A stretch of 64,000 nt of DNA from Chthonomonas sp. UBA2387. Its GTDB lineage: Bacteria; Armatimonadota; Fimbriimonadia; Fimbriimonadales; Fimbriimonadaceae. The DNA is taken from the NCBI GenBank assembly GCA_002343445.1, contig DDSP01000064.1, positions 25,340-89,339 of the forward strand. The letters run 5' to 3'. The position numbers were made by a program, and so were the translations under genes. The notes beneath the pieces are model-generated. The model did not search any database and was not told where the DNA came from. It saw nothing but the letters and a program-made list of their open reading frames with translations. Shown here piece by piece: positions 49,538 to 58,750 of the stretch. How positions within the stretch are numbered: the stretch's first letter is position 1; the number at the start of each line of letters is the position of its first letter.

Positions 49538-52357
49538 GTGCACATTGCGACCATTCACGGTGCACCGATGATCTCAACTCGCCACGCAACGTCCCTCGCT
49601 CTCTGGAGCCTGGCCGCAGCAGCCGCTGTTGCCCAGATCATTCCGACCTACCTCAACGACGTGAGCGACATCGCCTTTCGCTCACCACCCTCGGCTTCGC
49701 CCACCCACTCCACGCAGGGAATCGGGCTTTACGACATTTCGTACTCCGGGAACACCGTGGTCTATGACAGTTGGGCTCAGGACCGCCTGGCGACGATCGA
49801 CTTCCTGCCCACAGAGGCGCACAGCTATTTGGCCGACCTGCGGGTCGGGTCGCCGCCGCGCAACGGGCACCTCAACTGGATCGGCTACCGGGCGACCGAG
49901 AACTTCCCACACACCGTCCTGACGCGCGGCACCATCCTCTCGCCCCAGATCAGCGGGAACGGCCTCTGGTACATCGTCGTCTCGGGCGACCCGGCGATGG
50001 ACCGCATGGGTGCGAAGTCGACCAATGTCCCAGAGATCTGGATTGGTCGTCGCTACGACGAGTGGCCGGCCTACATCCAACCGACCGGGCTCGGCGACAT
50101 CCGTTTGGACTCGCCCACTTGGATGCCACGCATGGAGCGGTTGCCCAGAGCGGATGGACAGGACCCCGACGGCTGGCTGTTCGACGCAGACATCGACGGC
50201 TCTGGCCGCTACGTGACCTTTGTCAGCCAGGCGACAAACTACGTGGCCAGCGACACCAACGACGACCCCGACGTGTTCCGCTACGACCGTGTGTACCGCC
50301 GAATGCAGCGGGTGAACACGACCGGTATCGGTGGCCAGAGCGATTCCGATGCCTTCGTCATGACCCCGCGGATGGACGCCACGGGCGAGTTGGTCGTGTT
50401 CGTCAGCAACGCGACCGACTTGGGCACGAACCCGTCTGGCCAAACGCTGATCTACCTGAAGAACATGCGGACCGGGGCTATCTCGATCGTCAGCACGAAC
50501 GCCTTGGGCTTCAATGCGGACGGGTTCTGCGGAAGTCCCAGGCTGAGTCCGGACGGCAAGTACGTGGTGTTCAGCAGTTTGGCCAGCAACCTCGTTCCGG
50601 GTGTGAACCCAACGGGGACCGAGTCGTACACATACATCAAGAACTTGAGCACCGGAGCCATCGAGTGCATCTCGCTCGATTGGAACGGTGTGCCCATGCC
50701 TTCGACAGAGGCCGATGTCTCACTGGATGGCGAGTGGGTGCTGTTTACGGCAGTTCCCGCCGGCGACTGGCAGACCTACGCGTTTGCGCGCCACCGTCCG
50801 ACCAACAGCGTTTACGCCGCCAGTTGGTACGACCTGATGCCGCCGGTCCACCTGATCGAAGGAAGGTTCAAGTTCCCGGCTGCCGCACCGCGGATCAGTT
50901 CCGACGGGTTGATGTGGTACTGGACGAGCACGAACCGGATGATGAACCTCTACACGGGTGAGTTTCGACTGCCGAACACGTTCCGGACCAACATCTTCCG
51001 TTCGGCTCCTGACCCCACGCCACCCACGGTCGAACCCGATACTTACTCGACACCGTTCGAAACACCGATCCAGCTTGCGCTGGAGTCCAATGGCATATTC
51101 TCCAACGACGAGTTTCTTTCGGGCCGGGCGCCGAAGGGCCGCTTGCTGACCACGCCAACCCATGGCGCGCTGAACCGGTCCATCGGAGACTGGTTGACCG
51201 AGGGTGCCGATGAACTCGTTTACACACCAGCAGCGGGCTTCACCGGGACGGACACGTTCCGCTACGAGGCCTACGACGGGGCGTTCCACTCGGCACCCGT
51301 GCTGGTCACCATCTACGTTCGAGGCGCAGGGGACCGCGACCTGGTGAGTCTGACGCTCAACCCCGTGGGCGTCGTGGGCGGGAACCCGAGCACCGGAACT
51401 GTAACCATCGATGGCCCCGCCCCGGCTGGAGGGATCGCGATCCAGTTGGAAACAAGCAACACGTCTTTTGGGACCGTACCGAATTCCGTGACGGTGCCCA
51501 ATGGGGCGTCCTCCGCGACGTTTGCGGTCACCACTTTCCCGACGGCGACCGACAACAACCTCATCGTGACCGCGTCGCGGAATGGAATCGTCCGCAAAGC
51601 GCGCCTGACCATCGGACCGGACGTGTTCTCCAAGGTGGCGGACTTCACGGTCTTCCCACGTGTCGGATTGGGTGGCGACACGCGAACGGCGACGGTCGAA
51701 CTGACGTTGGCCGCACCCTCTGGCGGAGCCCTGGTAGCGCTCACTGCTTCGAACTCGGCAGTGAACATTCCGGCCAATGTGACGGTGCCCGAAGGGCAGT
51801 TCTTCCATACGTTCACGTTCACCACCAACCCCGTGTCCTCGGAAGCAAACTGCGACATCACCGCCGACTACAACCGAGCGGTCACGCGCCGAATCACGGT
51901 GAACCCCGGACCACAGATCAAGGGCACGTTGGCGCTCTACGACTACATCGGCGTGGTGGGCGGTCTGACTGCGACGGCTTGGATCCGCCAACCAGGGACC
52001 ACGACCGTGCTGCAAACCGTGCCCGTGACGCTGGATCCCAACGGCCGGTTCTCGTTCAGCACGTCGCTCCAGGGTACGTTCGATGTTGCCGTGAAGGCTT
52101 CGCACTGGCTGAGCGCCAAGAACGCGAGCGTGGAGATCCGCGACCGAAACGTCGAGCTGTTTTTCAACTGCCAAAACGGAGACGCCAACGGTGACAACGT
52201 GGTCAACGTGTTGGACTTCATGGTGCTGAGGATCGCTTTCGGCTCTTCGCCAGGGGATCCGAACTGGAACCCGATGGCGGATTGCGACGGCAACGGTCAA
52301 GTGAACGCGTTGGACTTCGTCAGCCTTCGCGCGAACTTCGGCTCGGCGGGCGAGTAG
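49538..52357 (+). CDS. large exported beta-propeller/Ig-module protein with C-terminal dockerin-like module
   Basis: 939 residues if GTG 49538 is used (leaderless), or 929 from ATG 49568; the signal peptide ISTRHATSLALWSLAAAAAVAQ fits either. Residues of about 30-490 have TolB/PD40-type propeller repeats (RYVTFVSQATNYVASDTNDDPDVFRYDR, GKYVVFSSLASNL). A cadherin/Big-like domain follows (PDTYSTPFETPIQL...GFTGTDTFRYEAYDG). Then come two tandem modules of about 85 residues, each with GGNPSTGTV- or GGDTRTATV-type starts, and a carboxypeptidase-regulatory-like domain. The end is a double-loop dockerin-like module (GDANGDNVVNVLDFMVLR, CDGNGQVNALDFVSLR). Extracellular, function unknown. Confidence 0.78.
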   Translation: MHIATIHGAPMISTRHATSLALWSLAAAAAVAQIIPTYLNDVSDIAFRSPPSASPTHSTQGIGLYDISYSGNTVVYDSWAQDRLATIDFLPTEAHSYLADLRVGSPPRNGHLNWIGYRATENFPHTVLTRGTILSPQISGNGLWYIVVSGDPAMDRMGAKSTNVPEIWIGRRYDEWPAYIQPTGLGDIRLDSPTWMPRMERLPRADGQDPDGWLFDADIDGSGRYVTFVSQATNYVASDTNDDPDVFRYDRVYRRMQRVNTTGIGGQSDSDAFVMTPRMDATGELVVFVSNATDLGTNPSGQTLIYLKNMRTGAISIVSTNALGFNADGFCGSPRLSPDGKYVVFSSLASNLVPGVNPTGTESYTYIKNLSTGAIECISLDWNGVPMPSTEADVSLDGEWVLFTAVPAGDWQTYAFARHRPTNSVYAASWYDLMPPVHLIEGRFKFPAAAPRISSDGLMWYWTSTNRMMNLYTGEFRLPNTFRTNIFRSAPDPTPPTVEPDTYSTPFETPIQLALESNGIFSNDEFLSGRAPKGRLLTTPTHGALNRSIGDWLTEGADELVYTPAAGFTGTDTFRYEAYDGAFHSAPVLVTIYVRGAGDRDLVSLTLNPVGVVGGNPSTGTVTIDGPAPAGGIAIQLETSNTSFGTVPNSVTVPNGASSATFAVTTFPTATDNNLIVTASRNGIVRKARLTIGPDVFSKVADFTVFPRVGLGGDTRTATVELTLAAPSGGALVALTASNSAVNIPANVTVPEGQFFHTFTFTTNPVSSEANCDITADYNRAVTRRITVNPGPQIKGTLALYDYIGVVGGLTATAWIRQPGTTTVLQTVPVTLDPNGRFSFSTSLQGTFDVAVKASHWLSAKNASVEIRDRNVELFFNCQNGDANGDNVVNVLDFMVLRIAFGSSPGDPNWNPMADCDGNGQVNALDFVSLRANFGSAGE

Positions 52358-52363
52358 CGGGCG

Positions 52364-53566
52364 TCACAGGATGGGGTCGAGCGATTCGATGAGGCGCTCG
52401 ATCTCCTCCGGCGAGTTGTAGTGGACGGCGCTCACGCGCACCACGCCGTCGTCGGTGCGGATGCCGAGTTCTTCGCACAAGCGGTAGGCGTACATGTGCC
52501 CGTTCCGGATGCCGATGCCCGCTTGGTGCGCCCTTGCCGCGATCTCGGCGCTGGGGCGGCTGGCGTGGACGAAGCTGATCGTCGCGACGCGCGTAGCCGG
52601 GTCGCCGGTTGCGGGCCCCACCACCCGCACATCGGACTTGGAGCGCAGGTAGTCCACCAACATCCTCTGCAATGGCTCTTCGCAGGCGGCGAACGAGTCG
52701 AACGCCTCGGCAACACCGCCGAACGTGGCCGAGCAGTACTCGCCCAGGGCCACCACCCCCGCACACGCCTCGTAGGATTGGCAGCCCAGTTCGAACGCGT
52801 AGGGAAGCCGGTCGGGCAAAAAGAAGTGATTCTCGCCCTGCAAGGTGGCGGCGAGGTCCCCGCGAACGACGAGATACGCCTGATGCGGCCCGTAGACCTT
52901 GTAGGCGCTGAACACCAACGCATCGGCACCGCACTCGGCGAACGCGATGCGGCGATGGGGAGCATAGGCGACGGCATCCACGATGACCCGCGCGTTGGGC
53001 GCCTTGGCACGGACCGATCTTACGATCTCCGCCACGGGCTGGATGTCGCCCAACAGATTGGACGTCCACGAAAACGCGACGACTCTGGTGGCCTCGCCAA
53101 GCAGGGGGAGCAATCCCGCCAAGGTTGGGACGCCGGTGACTGGGTCGCCTCGCCACCATCGAATGGTTGCGCCGCGCTTCTCCCAGCGGGCCCATGGACC
53201 AACGTGCGACTCGTGGTTGGCCGTGCTGACGACCACCTCGTCGTCTGCGCCGATGCCGAGTGCATCGCCGATGGACGCGGCCAGGCGGTTCAGGAGCAGC
53301 GTGCTGGACTGGCCCATGACGACGGCGTCGCTGTCGCCGGCGCCGACAAGCGTCCCGACGAACAGTCGTGCTTGCTGTTGGATCGCCGTGGCACGGTCGG
53401 AGTGTGGGTAGCCCGCGCCGGTTTGGACGTAGCTCTCCGTCATGAACCGGCCCATGGCCTCGATCACAGAACGGGGCACCTGGGACCCGCCCGCGTTCTC
53501 AAGGAAGGCAAACCCGGATTCGAGGGCTGGGAACGCGTCGCGGATGGTGTCCAGAGGCACGGGCAT
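52364..53566 (-). CDS. cysteine-desulfurase-like PLP enzyme (SufS-related, class V aminotransferase)
   Basis: 400 residues from ATG 53566. The class V fold is clear: NAGGSQVPRSVIEAM, VVVSTANHESHVGPW, VIVDAVAYAPH, and the PLP lysine in DALVFSAYKVYGPHQAYLVV. The lysine context differs from true SufS/IscS (which have SxHKxxGPxG). The active-site Cys loop of desulfurases is not obvious; the C-terminal region has CEEPLQRML and RNGHMYAYRLCEELG. It belongs to the desulfurase-like TIGR01976-type group of unclear activity. TATCCT lies 7 nt upstream. Confidence 0.82.
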   Translation of the reverse strand: MPVPLDTIRDAFPALESGFAFLENAGGSQVPRSVIEAMGRFMTESYVQTGAGYPHSDRATAIQQQARLFVGTLVGAGDSDAVVMGQSSTLLLNRLAASIGDALGIGADDEVVVSTANHESHVGPWARWEKRGATIRWWRGDPVTGVPTLAGLLPLLGEATRVVAFSWTSNLLGDIQPVAEIVRSVRAKAPNARVIVDAVAYAPHRRIAFAECGADALVFSAYKVYGPHQAYLVVRGDLAATLQGENHFFLPDRLPYAFELGCQSYEACAGVVALGEYCSATFGGVAEAFDSFAACEEPLQRMLVDYLRSKSDVRVVGPATGDPATRVATISFVHASRPSAEIAARAHQAGIGIRNGHMYAYRLCEELGIRTDDGVVRVSAVHYNSPEEIERLIESLDPIL

Positions 53567-53573
53567 GGCTCCG

Positions 53574-53579
53574 AGGATA
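53574..53579 (-). promoter_or_regulatory. -10-like hexamer, leaderless type
   Basis: Minus-strand TATCCT ends 7 nt before ATG 53566 and touches the stop codon of the upstream DUF2325 gene at 53580. Confidence 0.65.
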
Positions 53580-55229
53580 CTACGCTCCGTTCGCGGGTCG
53601 CGGTAGTTGGGCGTGCAACTCGCGCACCAACGTGTTGAAGCCCAGCCCGCGAGGCAACGTGACGGTCGCCTTGCCCAGTTCCTTGGCCTCGTCAAGGAGG
53701 GATTTGTACGAGTGCCGGGAGAACCGGATGACATACACCACGATGTCTTGCTTTTCAAGCAGAGGGCGGACCGTGGCGGGCTTGCCGTCCGGCTCCATGT
53801 CGGGCCATTGGAAGTCGGCCAGCTTGAGGCGTTTCTTGTACTCGGGGATGCGGTAGGTCTGACCTTTGTTGCCGCCGACGAAGAGCATCCGCTTGCCCTC
53901 GACCAGGCTGACGACCTCCTTCAGCATCTCGTCCCCATCCTCGCTTTCGGGGTCGTCTTCGGCGAGGACTTGGTGCTTGGCGATTCGGAGGTCCGCGTCT
54001 TTCTGCAGGTGTTCGCGCAGCTTCTTGCCTTGGGCGTGTTGAAGTCCTTCCAAGAAGCTCAGGTAGCCCTCAAGCTGATTGCGGAGCTCCTTGTTGCTCG
54101 GTGGCACCCCTGCCCCCAGCGCTCCGTCCACGGCCTTGCACAGGTCGTTGGCAAACGAATCGGGCGAGAGGTTGTCGGATTGGAACATGGCGGCCACACG
54201 TTCAAGCGCCTCCTTGCACTGGGCCGTCTTGTCATGCTTGACTCGATGGTCCTTGACCTTGTGCTCGAGCGTCTGAAGCAGCTTCTGAAGGCCCTTGGCC
54301 GACTCGTGGACCTTGTCGTCCGAGGTCTCTTGGAGGTTCCACCAAGGGATGTAGAACTTGTCTGCTTGGAGCTTCTCGATGCGGCTCTTGAGGTCTTGTG
54401 CCTGCTTGTCGCAAGTGACCGTCCGGTGGGCGAACCAACGATACACCATGCTTTGCGCGGCGGCAGCGTGGATCAAGAGGGCCTTGCGTTCATCGGCGCT
54501 GATGGGCGGGTCGCCTTCGACAAAGGCCACGGCTCGTTCGGCGAACTCCATGCCCGCAAAGGCCTCAGCGAGTTCCTTCCAATCCGTGTCGCTGAACTTC
54601 TTCGGGCGCCGAGCAGCGATGAAGTTGCCCGGTGTCTCCTCGGCCAGCCGCCCCAGTTCGTCCTTCAAAACGCCATCGAGTGCATACGGGCTTGCCTTGC
54701 CGTACAGCGCGTTGCCTTGGCACATGAGCGACTTGACCCGGCAGATCCAGTCGGGCGTTCGGGCGTGCTTGTCGTCCAATACCTCTCTGACCCGCTCGCA
54801 CCAAGCACGCAACGCCTCCTTGACCAGCGGAAGCTGAGAGGGTTCCTTCGGCTTGGGGACAGCCGAAGGCTCGACCTTGGGAACCTGGGCGGCCGATTCT
54901 GGTTGAGGCTTGGTTGGCTCGGGAGTAGGCGGGACCTCGGCGACTGGATCCGGATCAGGGACAACCACGGTCGCTGGAATCTCGGGAGGGGGAAACGCGA
55001 CAGCCAGTGCCACGGTTGGCTCGACGACCTCGAGCGGCATGACCGGGACAGGTTCGGCTGCTTCGACGACGAGTTCCGGGACTGCGGGAGGCTCCGGGGT
55101 CGTCGTGCCTTCCAGAATCTCCCACATGCCAAGCCAGGCACGGGCCTGTACAATGTCGGCGAATTCTACCGCAAGCTTGAGTTGTTGTTGTGCGTAGGAT
55201 CGTGCCAGGGCTAGAGTGGATTGGCTCAT
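53580..55229 (-). CDS. coiled-coil protein with C-terminal DUF2325-like domain
   Basis: 549 residues from ATG 55229, no signal peptide. About residues 40-130 are proline, valine and glutamate rich (a flexible linker). The central part is helical with charged heptads (DLKSRIEKLQADKF, LQKLLQTLEHKVKDHRVKHDK). The last 100 residues match DUF2325: a phosphate-loop-like GKRMLFVGGNKGQTYRIPEYK, then DIVVYVIRFSRHSYKSLLDEAKELGK and a terminal PRGLGFNTLVRELH helix. DUF2325 proteins are cytoplasmic and of unknown role. The next genes (membrane protein, AddB/AddA-like pair) are on the other strand or unrelated. Confidence 0.65.
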   Translation of the reverse strand: MSQSTLALARSYAQQQLKLAVEFADIVQARAWLGMWEILEGTTTPEPPAVPELVVEAAEPVPVMPLEVVEPTVALAVAFPPPEIPATVVVPDPDPVAEVPPTPEPTKPQPESAAQVPKVEPSAVPKPKEPSQLPLVKEALRAWCERVREVLDDKHARTPDWICRVKSLMCQGNALYGKASPYALDGVLKDELGRLAEETPGNFIAARRPKKFSDTDWKELAEAFAGMEFAERAVAFVEGDPPISADERKALLIHAAAAQSMVYRWFAHRTVTCDKQAQDLKSRIEKLQADKFYIPWWNLQETSDDKVHESAKGLQKLLQTLEHKVKDHRVKHDKTAQCKEALERVAAMFQSDNLSPDSFANDLCKAVDGALGAGVPPSNKELRNQLEGYLSFLEGLQHAQGKKLREHLQKDADLRIAKHQVLAEDDPESEDGDEMLKEVVSLVEGKRMLFVGGNKGQTYRIPEYKKRLKLADFQWPDMEPDGKPATVRPLLEKQDIVVYVIRFSRHSYKSLLDEAKELGKATVTLPRGLGFNTLVRELHAQLPRPANGA

Positions 55230-55294
55230 GCGATTCGTTCTCTCGACAGGTCAGCTCTGCTGGTGACTGTTTCGTGACAGAATCGGAAAGTCCT

Positions 55295-55882
55295 TCAGGT
55301 TTTGTCGCTAAACTTTTTTGCAGCGATGCGCTTCGAGAGATCTCGGCGCTCGCGGGCGTTGGCCCACAAGGTGTTGTGGTTGCGCGGTTCCACGAGCATC
55401 CGCACGGGCGCGCCATCCAAGTGCCCCTCGATCGAGATCCAACCACCCAACCCGAGCAGCGTATGGATGTTGGGACGTAGTCTGATCCGTTCGACGGCGT
55501 CCCAGGGTAAGTCCACGGTCAGAGTGTCGCCGGTGAACCGAAGACCCTCTTCGCCCAACACCAGAAAGCCAACATCCTCGTGCGGGTCGAGTCCGCTGCG
55601 ATAGGTGGGTCGGGCGAACCCGACGAACTCGCCGCCCGAAGCCGTCAGACCCAAGCGGGCCGATAGCTCCGCACGCATAGCCTGGTTTGCGAACAAGCCA
55701 AAGGCATTGACCGTGAGCCAGCCAAGCGCGAACGAGCCGACGAGGAGCCACAGACCTAGGCCCAACGGGTCACCAGACGTGAGGATCAGGACCAAGCCGG
55801 CCAGGAAGCCGGGCACGAACACCAGCGCCGGCACCACGTTGCCCATCCATTGGCGTTTTCGGGTCCAAACCTTGCCGGGCAC
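55295..55882 (-). CDS. small membrane protein of unknown function
   Basis: 195 residues from GTG 55882 (MPGKVWTRKRQWMGNVV), set by TATCAT only 6 nt upstream. Two hydrophobic helices (VVPALVFVPGFLAGLVLIL, LGLGLWLLVGSFALGWLTVNAFGL) are followed by a soluble domain of about 130 residues with PH-like beta strands (LRFTGDTLTVDLPWDAVERIRL, WISIEGHLDGAPVRMLVEPRN). Resembles bacterial PH-domain membrane proteins, but no family is recognised with confidence. Its promoter overlaps that of the AddB-like gene. Confidence 0.65.
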   Translation of the reverse strand: MPGKVWTRKRQWMGNVVPALVFVPGFLAGLVLILTSGDPLGLGLWLLVGSFALGWLTVNAFGLFANQAMRAELSARLGLTASGGEFVGFARPTYRSGLDPHEDVGFLVLGEEGLRFTGDTLTVDLPWDAVERIRLRPNIHTLLGLGGWISIEGHLDGAPVRMLVEPRNHNTLWANARERRDLSKRIAAKKFSDKT

Positions 55883-55888
55883 GGTGGC

Positions 55889-55894
55889 ATGATA
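55889..55894 (-). promoter_or_regulatory. -10-like hexamer, leaderless type, overlapping a divergent one
   Basis: Minus-strand TATCAT; ends 6 nt before GTG 55882. Shares two bases with the plus-strand TACACT at 55893-55898. Confidence 0.6.
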
Positions 55895-55898
55895 CACT
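55893..55898 (+). promoter_or_regulatory. -10-like hexamer, leaderless type, overlapping a divergent one
   Basis: Plus-strand TACACT ends 8 nt before GTG 55907 of the AddB-like gene. Confidence 0.55.
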
Positions 55899-55906
55899 CC
55901 CCCAAG

Positions 55907-58750
55907 GTGATCAGGATTCAGACCGTACTGCCCGGGGCGTCTCGACTGATGCCGCTGGTGGAGGCGTTTGTGCGCGGCGGCGGTGGAGTGGTCACCGGCG
56001 TAGGGGATGGGCGACTGCCGTTCATCCGGGCGGCGTTCGAGGACGAAGACATCGACACCATGTCGCTCGGCATGCTGGTCTCCGACTGTCTGGCGCTGGC
56101 ATGCGACCGACAACCCGCGCAGACTCCGATGAACCTGTTGCGCGAATCGGTGGCAAGCGTCGCACGCTCCCTGAGCCCCGACAGCGCGTTTCGGCCCGTG
56201 TCGGAGTTCGCGGGAACCCACCGGGCGCTGGCCGAGGCCATTGACGAACTCTGGGCTCACGGGTGGAAGCCGGAGGAACTGGAGGATTGCTGTCGGGAGC
56301 AACCTTGGGAACGGCGTGTTGCGTCGGTGGCCGACGTGATGCGCGCGGTCGACGAGATCCTCGGACCTCTCAATCTGGAATCCAACGGCATTCGCGTCCG
56401 GTCTCTGCTGGAAGGCGAGGCGTCTGCGAACCTACCCTTCGACCGTGTTTTGGTTTTGGGGGCTCATGAAGCGGAGCCGCACCACGTCGAGTTCTTTCGC
56501 TGGTTGGATGGCCAAGGCGTCCAGGTGGAATTGATCGCTGAGGGCCATCCCACCAACCCAGACATGTTCCTCGGGACTCGACGATTGGCTGCTGCACTCG
56601 GTCTGGAGGCGCCTGCGCCTGACGGCCCTGCCTTTGCGCGCAGCTTGTTCGGAACTGCAGTCGGCATCGAAGAGCGCGAGGTCGTGCTGGCGACAAGTGC
56701 CGATCCCTTGGCCGAGTGCGAATGGGCTTTGAGAGACATCGTTCGGCGCGAGCGACAGGGACTGACTTGGTCCAAGCAAGGCATCCTGGTTCGCTCGTTG
56801 GACAGCTACGGTCCGATGTTGCGCGTGGCTGCGGCGCGCTTGGGCGTCCCGATCCGGCTGGCGATGCGCGTACCGCTGCTCGAAAACGCATTCGCTCGCC
56901 TCACGCTTGGGTTCTTGCACTTTTGCTCCACGGGTGCGCTTCGCCACATCGAACCGTTGATCCAGAGCAGCTACCTTGGTCTCGACCGCAAGAATCGAGA
57001 GCGCCTGCGTGAGACGGTCCGTCTGCATCAGAACCGCGATCGGCTTTGGCCCGAACTCACGGCGCTGGCCTCAACGATCCCAGAACTTGCCTGGGTCGGA
57101 CGGCTTGTGACGCTGAGGGGTTTGTTCGCTTCGCGGGTTCTGGGATTGGCCGCCTGGTCGCGACAACTGACCGATTGGATCGGGGAGATGCCGTGGCACG
57201 AGCAGTCGCTGTTCGGTACAGGCCAGACCCAGGAGCGCGACAAACGAGCCCAGAACGCCATGCAACGAGCGCTGGCCCAAGTGGCCACCATCCGAGTCGC
57301 TACCGACGACTCCGCGATGTCCTTCGATGCGTTCGTCGGGACCTGTGCACGAGCCTGGGACGAAGCCGAAACAACGCTGCCCTCGGCCCGAGAAGGGGTG
57401 GTCGTGGTCTCGCGCGAGGCGGACTTGCCGGAGGTGGAGCACCTGGCCGTGCTCGGCGTCTTGGAAGGGGAGTTTCCGCGGCGACGTCGCGAGAGCGCGA
57501 TCCTCGACGACGAGGTCCGGCTTGCACTTGCGGCAGCGCGCCCCGATCGCATCCCTCTGCCGCTATCGGCCGAACAGGCTTCTCAAGAGCGCGACGAGTT
57601 CTACCGCGTTTGCGTGGCGCCCAAGGGCTCGCTGTGGCTCAGCTACCCGCTGACGGGCGAGGACCGCGACAACATCCCTGCCTTCTTTTTGTCCGAAGTC
57701 GAACGAGTGGTTCCCGGCGCCGACAAGCGAGACTTTCCGCGGACGGAGCTCGTCCCTGCCCCGGGCCAGTGCCTGGCTCCGGCAGACGAGGACCTCGCCC
57801 GGGCCCTGGAGCAGGAAGCCCACCATCCTCTGGTGCCGACCCTCGAAACCATCGAAGCGAGGATGGCCGTCCGCCGCGACCCGGCCAAGGGCGTTTCTCC
57901 TGCCGAGTTGGCCGATGCCCGCGCCTGTCCGTTCGTGTGGTTTGCCCGGCACAGGACGCCGATTCGCCAACCGGGCATCCGCGAGGGCTGGAGGAGGCTG
58001 CGTCGAATCCCTGTTGTCGCCCGCCTGGCCCAGCAGCCCGATGAGGACTCGGCACGAGCCGCGATGGAGCAGGCTCTCACGGAACTCGTCGAACAGAGTC
58101 GCCCGTATCTGGAGCCCTTTGAGGCGCGGATGTTGGAGATCGGGGGACGTCGCCTCGTTCGCGATTGGACGCTTCGAGAGTTCGCCGCGAGGGAAGTGTG
58201 GGGACGGGACTCCGCCTTGGCTCGCATCGAAGTTCCCTTGGGCGAGGAGCCGTTCCGGGAATCGCTCAAGAGGGGAGACATGGATGTCCGCCTGGTCGGT
58301 CACGTGCCTGCCCTCACCAAGAAGAAGGGCCGCTGGAGCTTGCATCTCTACGAAGGTCGAGCGCTTGGAACGTTGACCGATCGCCGAGACTTGGAAGCTG
58401 ACGCCCTGCTCTTCGTCGGCGCCATGGCCGTGGCCGTTCCGGGCGACCGGCATGCCATCGAGATCGAGACGCTATCGGACAAACGGTGGCTGTTCGTCAT
58501 GGGTGATCTGGATTTCCGTGACGACCCCGATCGCGGTCTCTACGTCGTCCACTTTCAGGAGTACAAGGCTTTCTGCGAAGAGGTCCTCCGCCACCTGGCG
58601 CAAGCCGCCGACCGAGTGTCCAATGCCGAAGTCTTGCCGACGCCCGGCACACCGTGCCGATCGTGTACGTACGGCGAGTGGTGCCGGATGCACTTGGAGT
58701 ACGGCGAGATCCACCCCGGGACGCCAGCGAAGGAGCCCGAAGATGGCTGA
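55907..58750 (+). CDS. AddB-like recombination protein, nuclease site apparently inactive
   Basis: 947 residues from GTG 55907. The N-terminal half shows an inactive helicase-like region without a Walker A (MIRIQTVLPGASRLMPLVEAF), the type seen in AddB. The C-terminal part has the single upstream Cys (ADARACPFVWFARHR) and the final cluster TPCRSCTYGEWC, which in AddB proteins holds a [4Fe-4S] cluster around a PD-(D/E)xK nuclease. The expected GxxDR...DYKTG motif is replaced by G798-HVPA and then HL-Y815-E816-G, so the Asp, Asp and Lys ligands are missing. Its stop overlaps the helicase gene by eight bases. Homology is judged by eye. Confidence 0.75.
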   Translation: MIRIQTVLPGASRLMPLVEAFVRGGGGVVTGVGDGRLPFIRAAFEDEDIDTMSLGMLVSDCLALACDRQPAQTPMNLLRESVASVARSLSPDSAFRPVSEFAGTHRALAEAIDELWAHGWKPEELEDCCREQPWERRVASVADVMRAVDEILGPLNLESNGIRVRSLLEGEASANLPFDRVLVLGAHEAEPHHVEFFRWLDGQGVQVELIAEGHPTNPDMFLGTRRLAAALGLEAPAPDGPAFARSLFGTAVGIEEREVVLATSADPLAECEWALRDIVRRERQGLTWSKQGILVRSLDSYGPMLRVAAARLGVPIRLAMRVPLLENAFARLTLGFLHFCSTGALRHIEPLIQSSYLGLDRKNRERLRETVRLHQNRDRLWPELTALASTIPELAWVGRLVTLRGLFASRVLGLAAWSRQLTDWIGEMPWHEQSLFGTGQTQERDKRAQNAMQRALAQVATIRVATDDSAMSFDAFVGTCARAWDEAETTLPSAREGVVVVSREADLPEVEHLAVLGVLEGEFPRRRRESAILDDEVRLALAAARPDRIPLPLSAEQASQERDEFYRVCVAPKGSLWLSYPLTGEDRDNIPAFFLSEVERVVPGADKRDFPRTELVPAPGQCLAPADEDLARALEQEAHHPLVPTLETIEARMAVRRDPAKGVSPAELADARACPFVWFARHRTPIRQPGIREGWRRLRRIPVVARLAQQPDEDSARAAMEQALTELVEQSRPYLEPFEARMLEIGGRRLVRDWTLREFAAREVWGRDSALARIEVPLGEEPFRESLKRGDMDVRLVGHVPALTKKKGRWSLHLYEGRALGTLTDRRDLEADALLFVGAMAVAVPGDRHAIEIETLSDKRWLFVMGDLDFRDDPDRGLYVVHFQEYKAFCEEVLRHLAQAADRVSNAEVLPTPGTPCRSCTYGEWCRMHLEYGEIHPGTPAKEPEDG

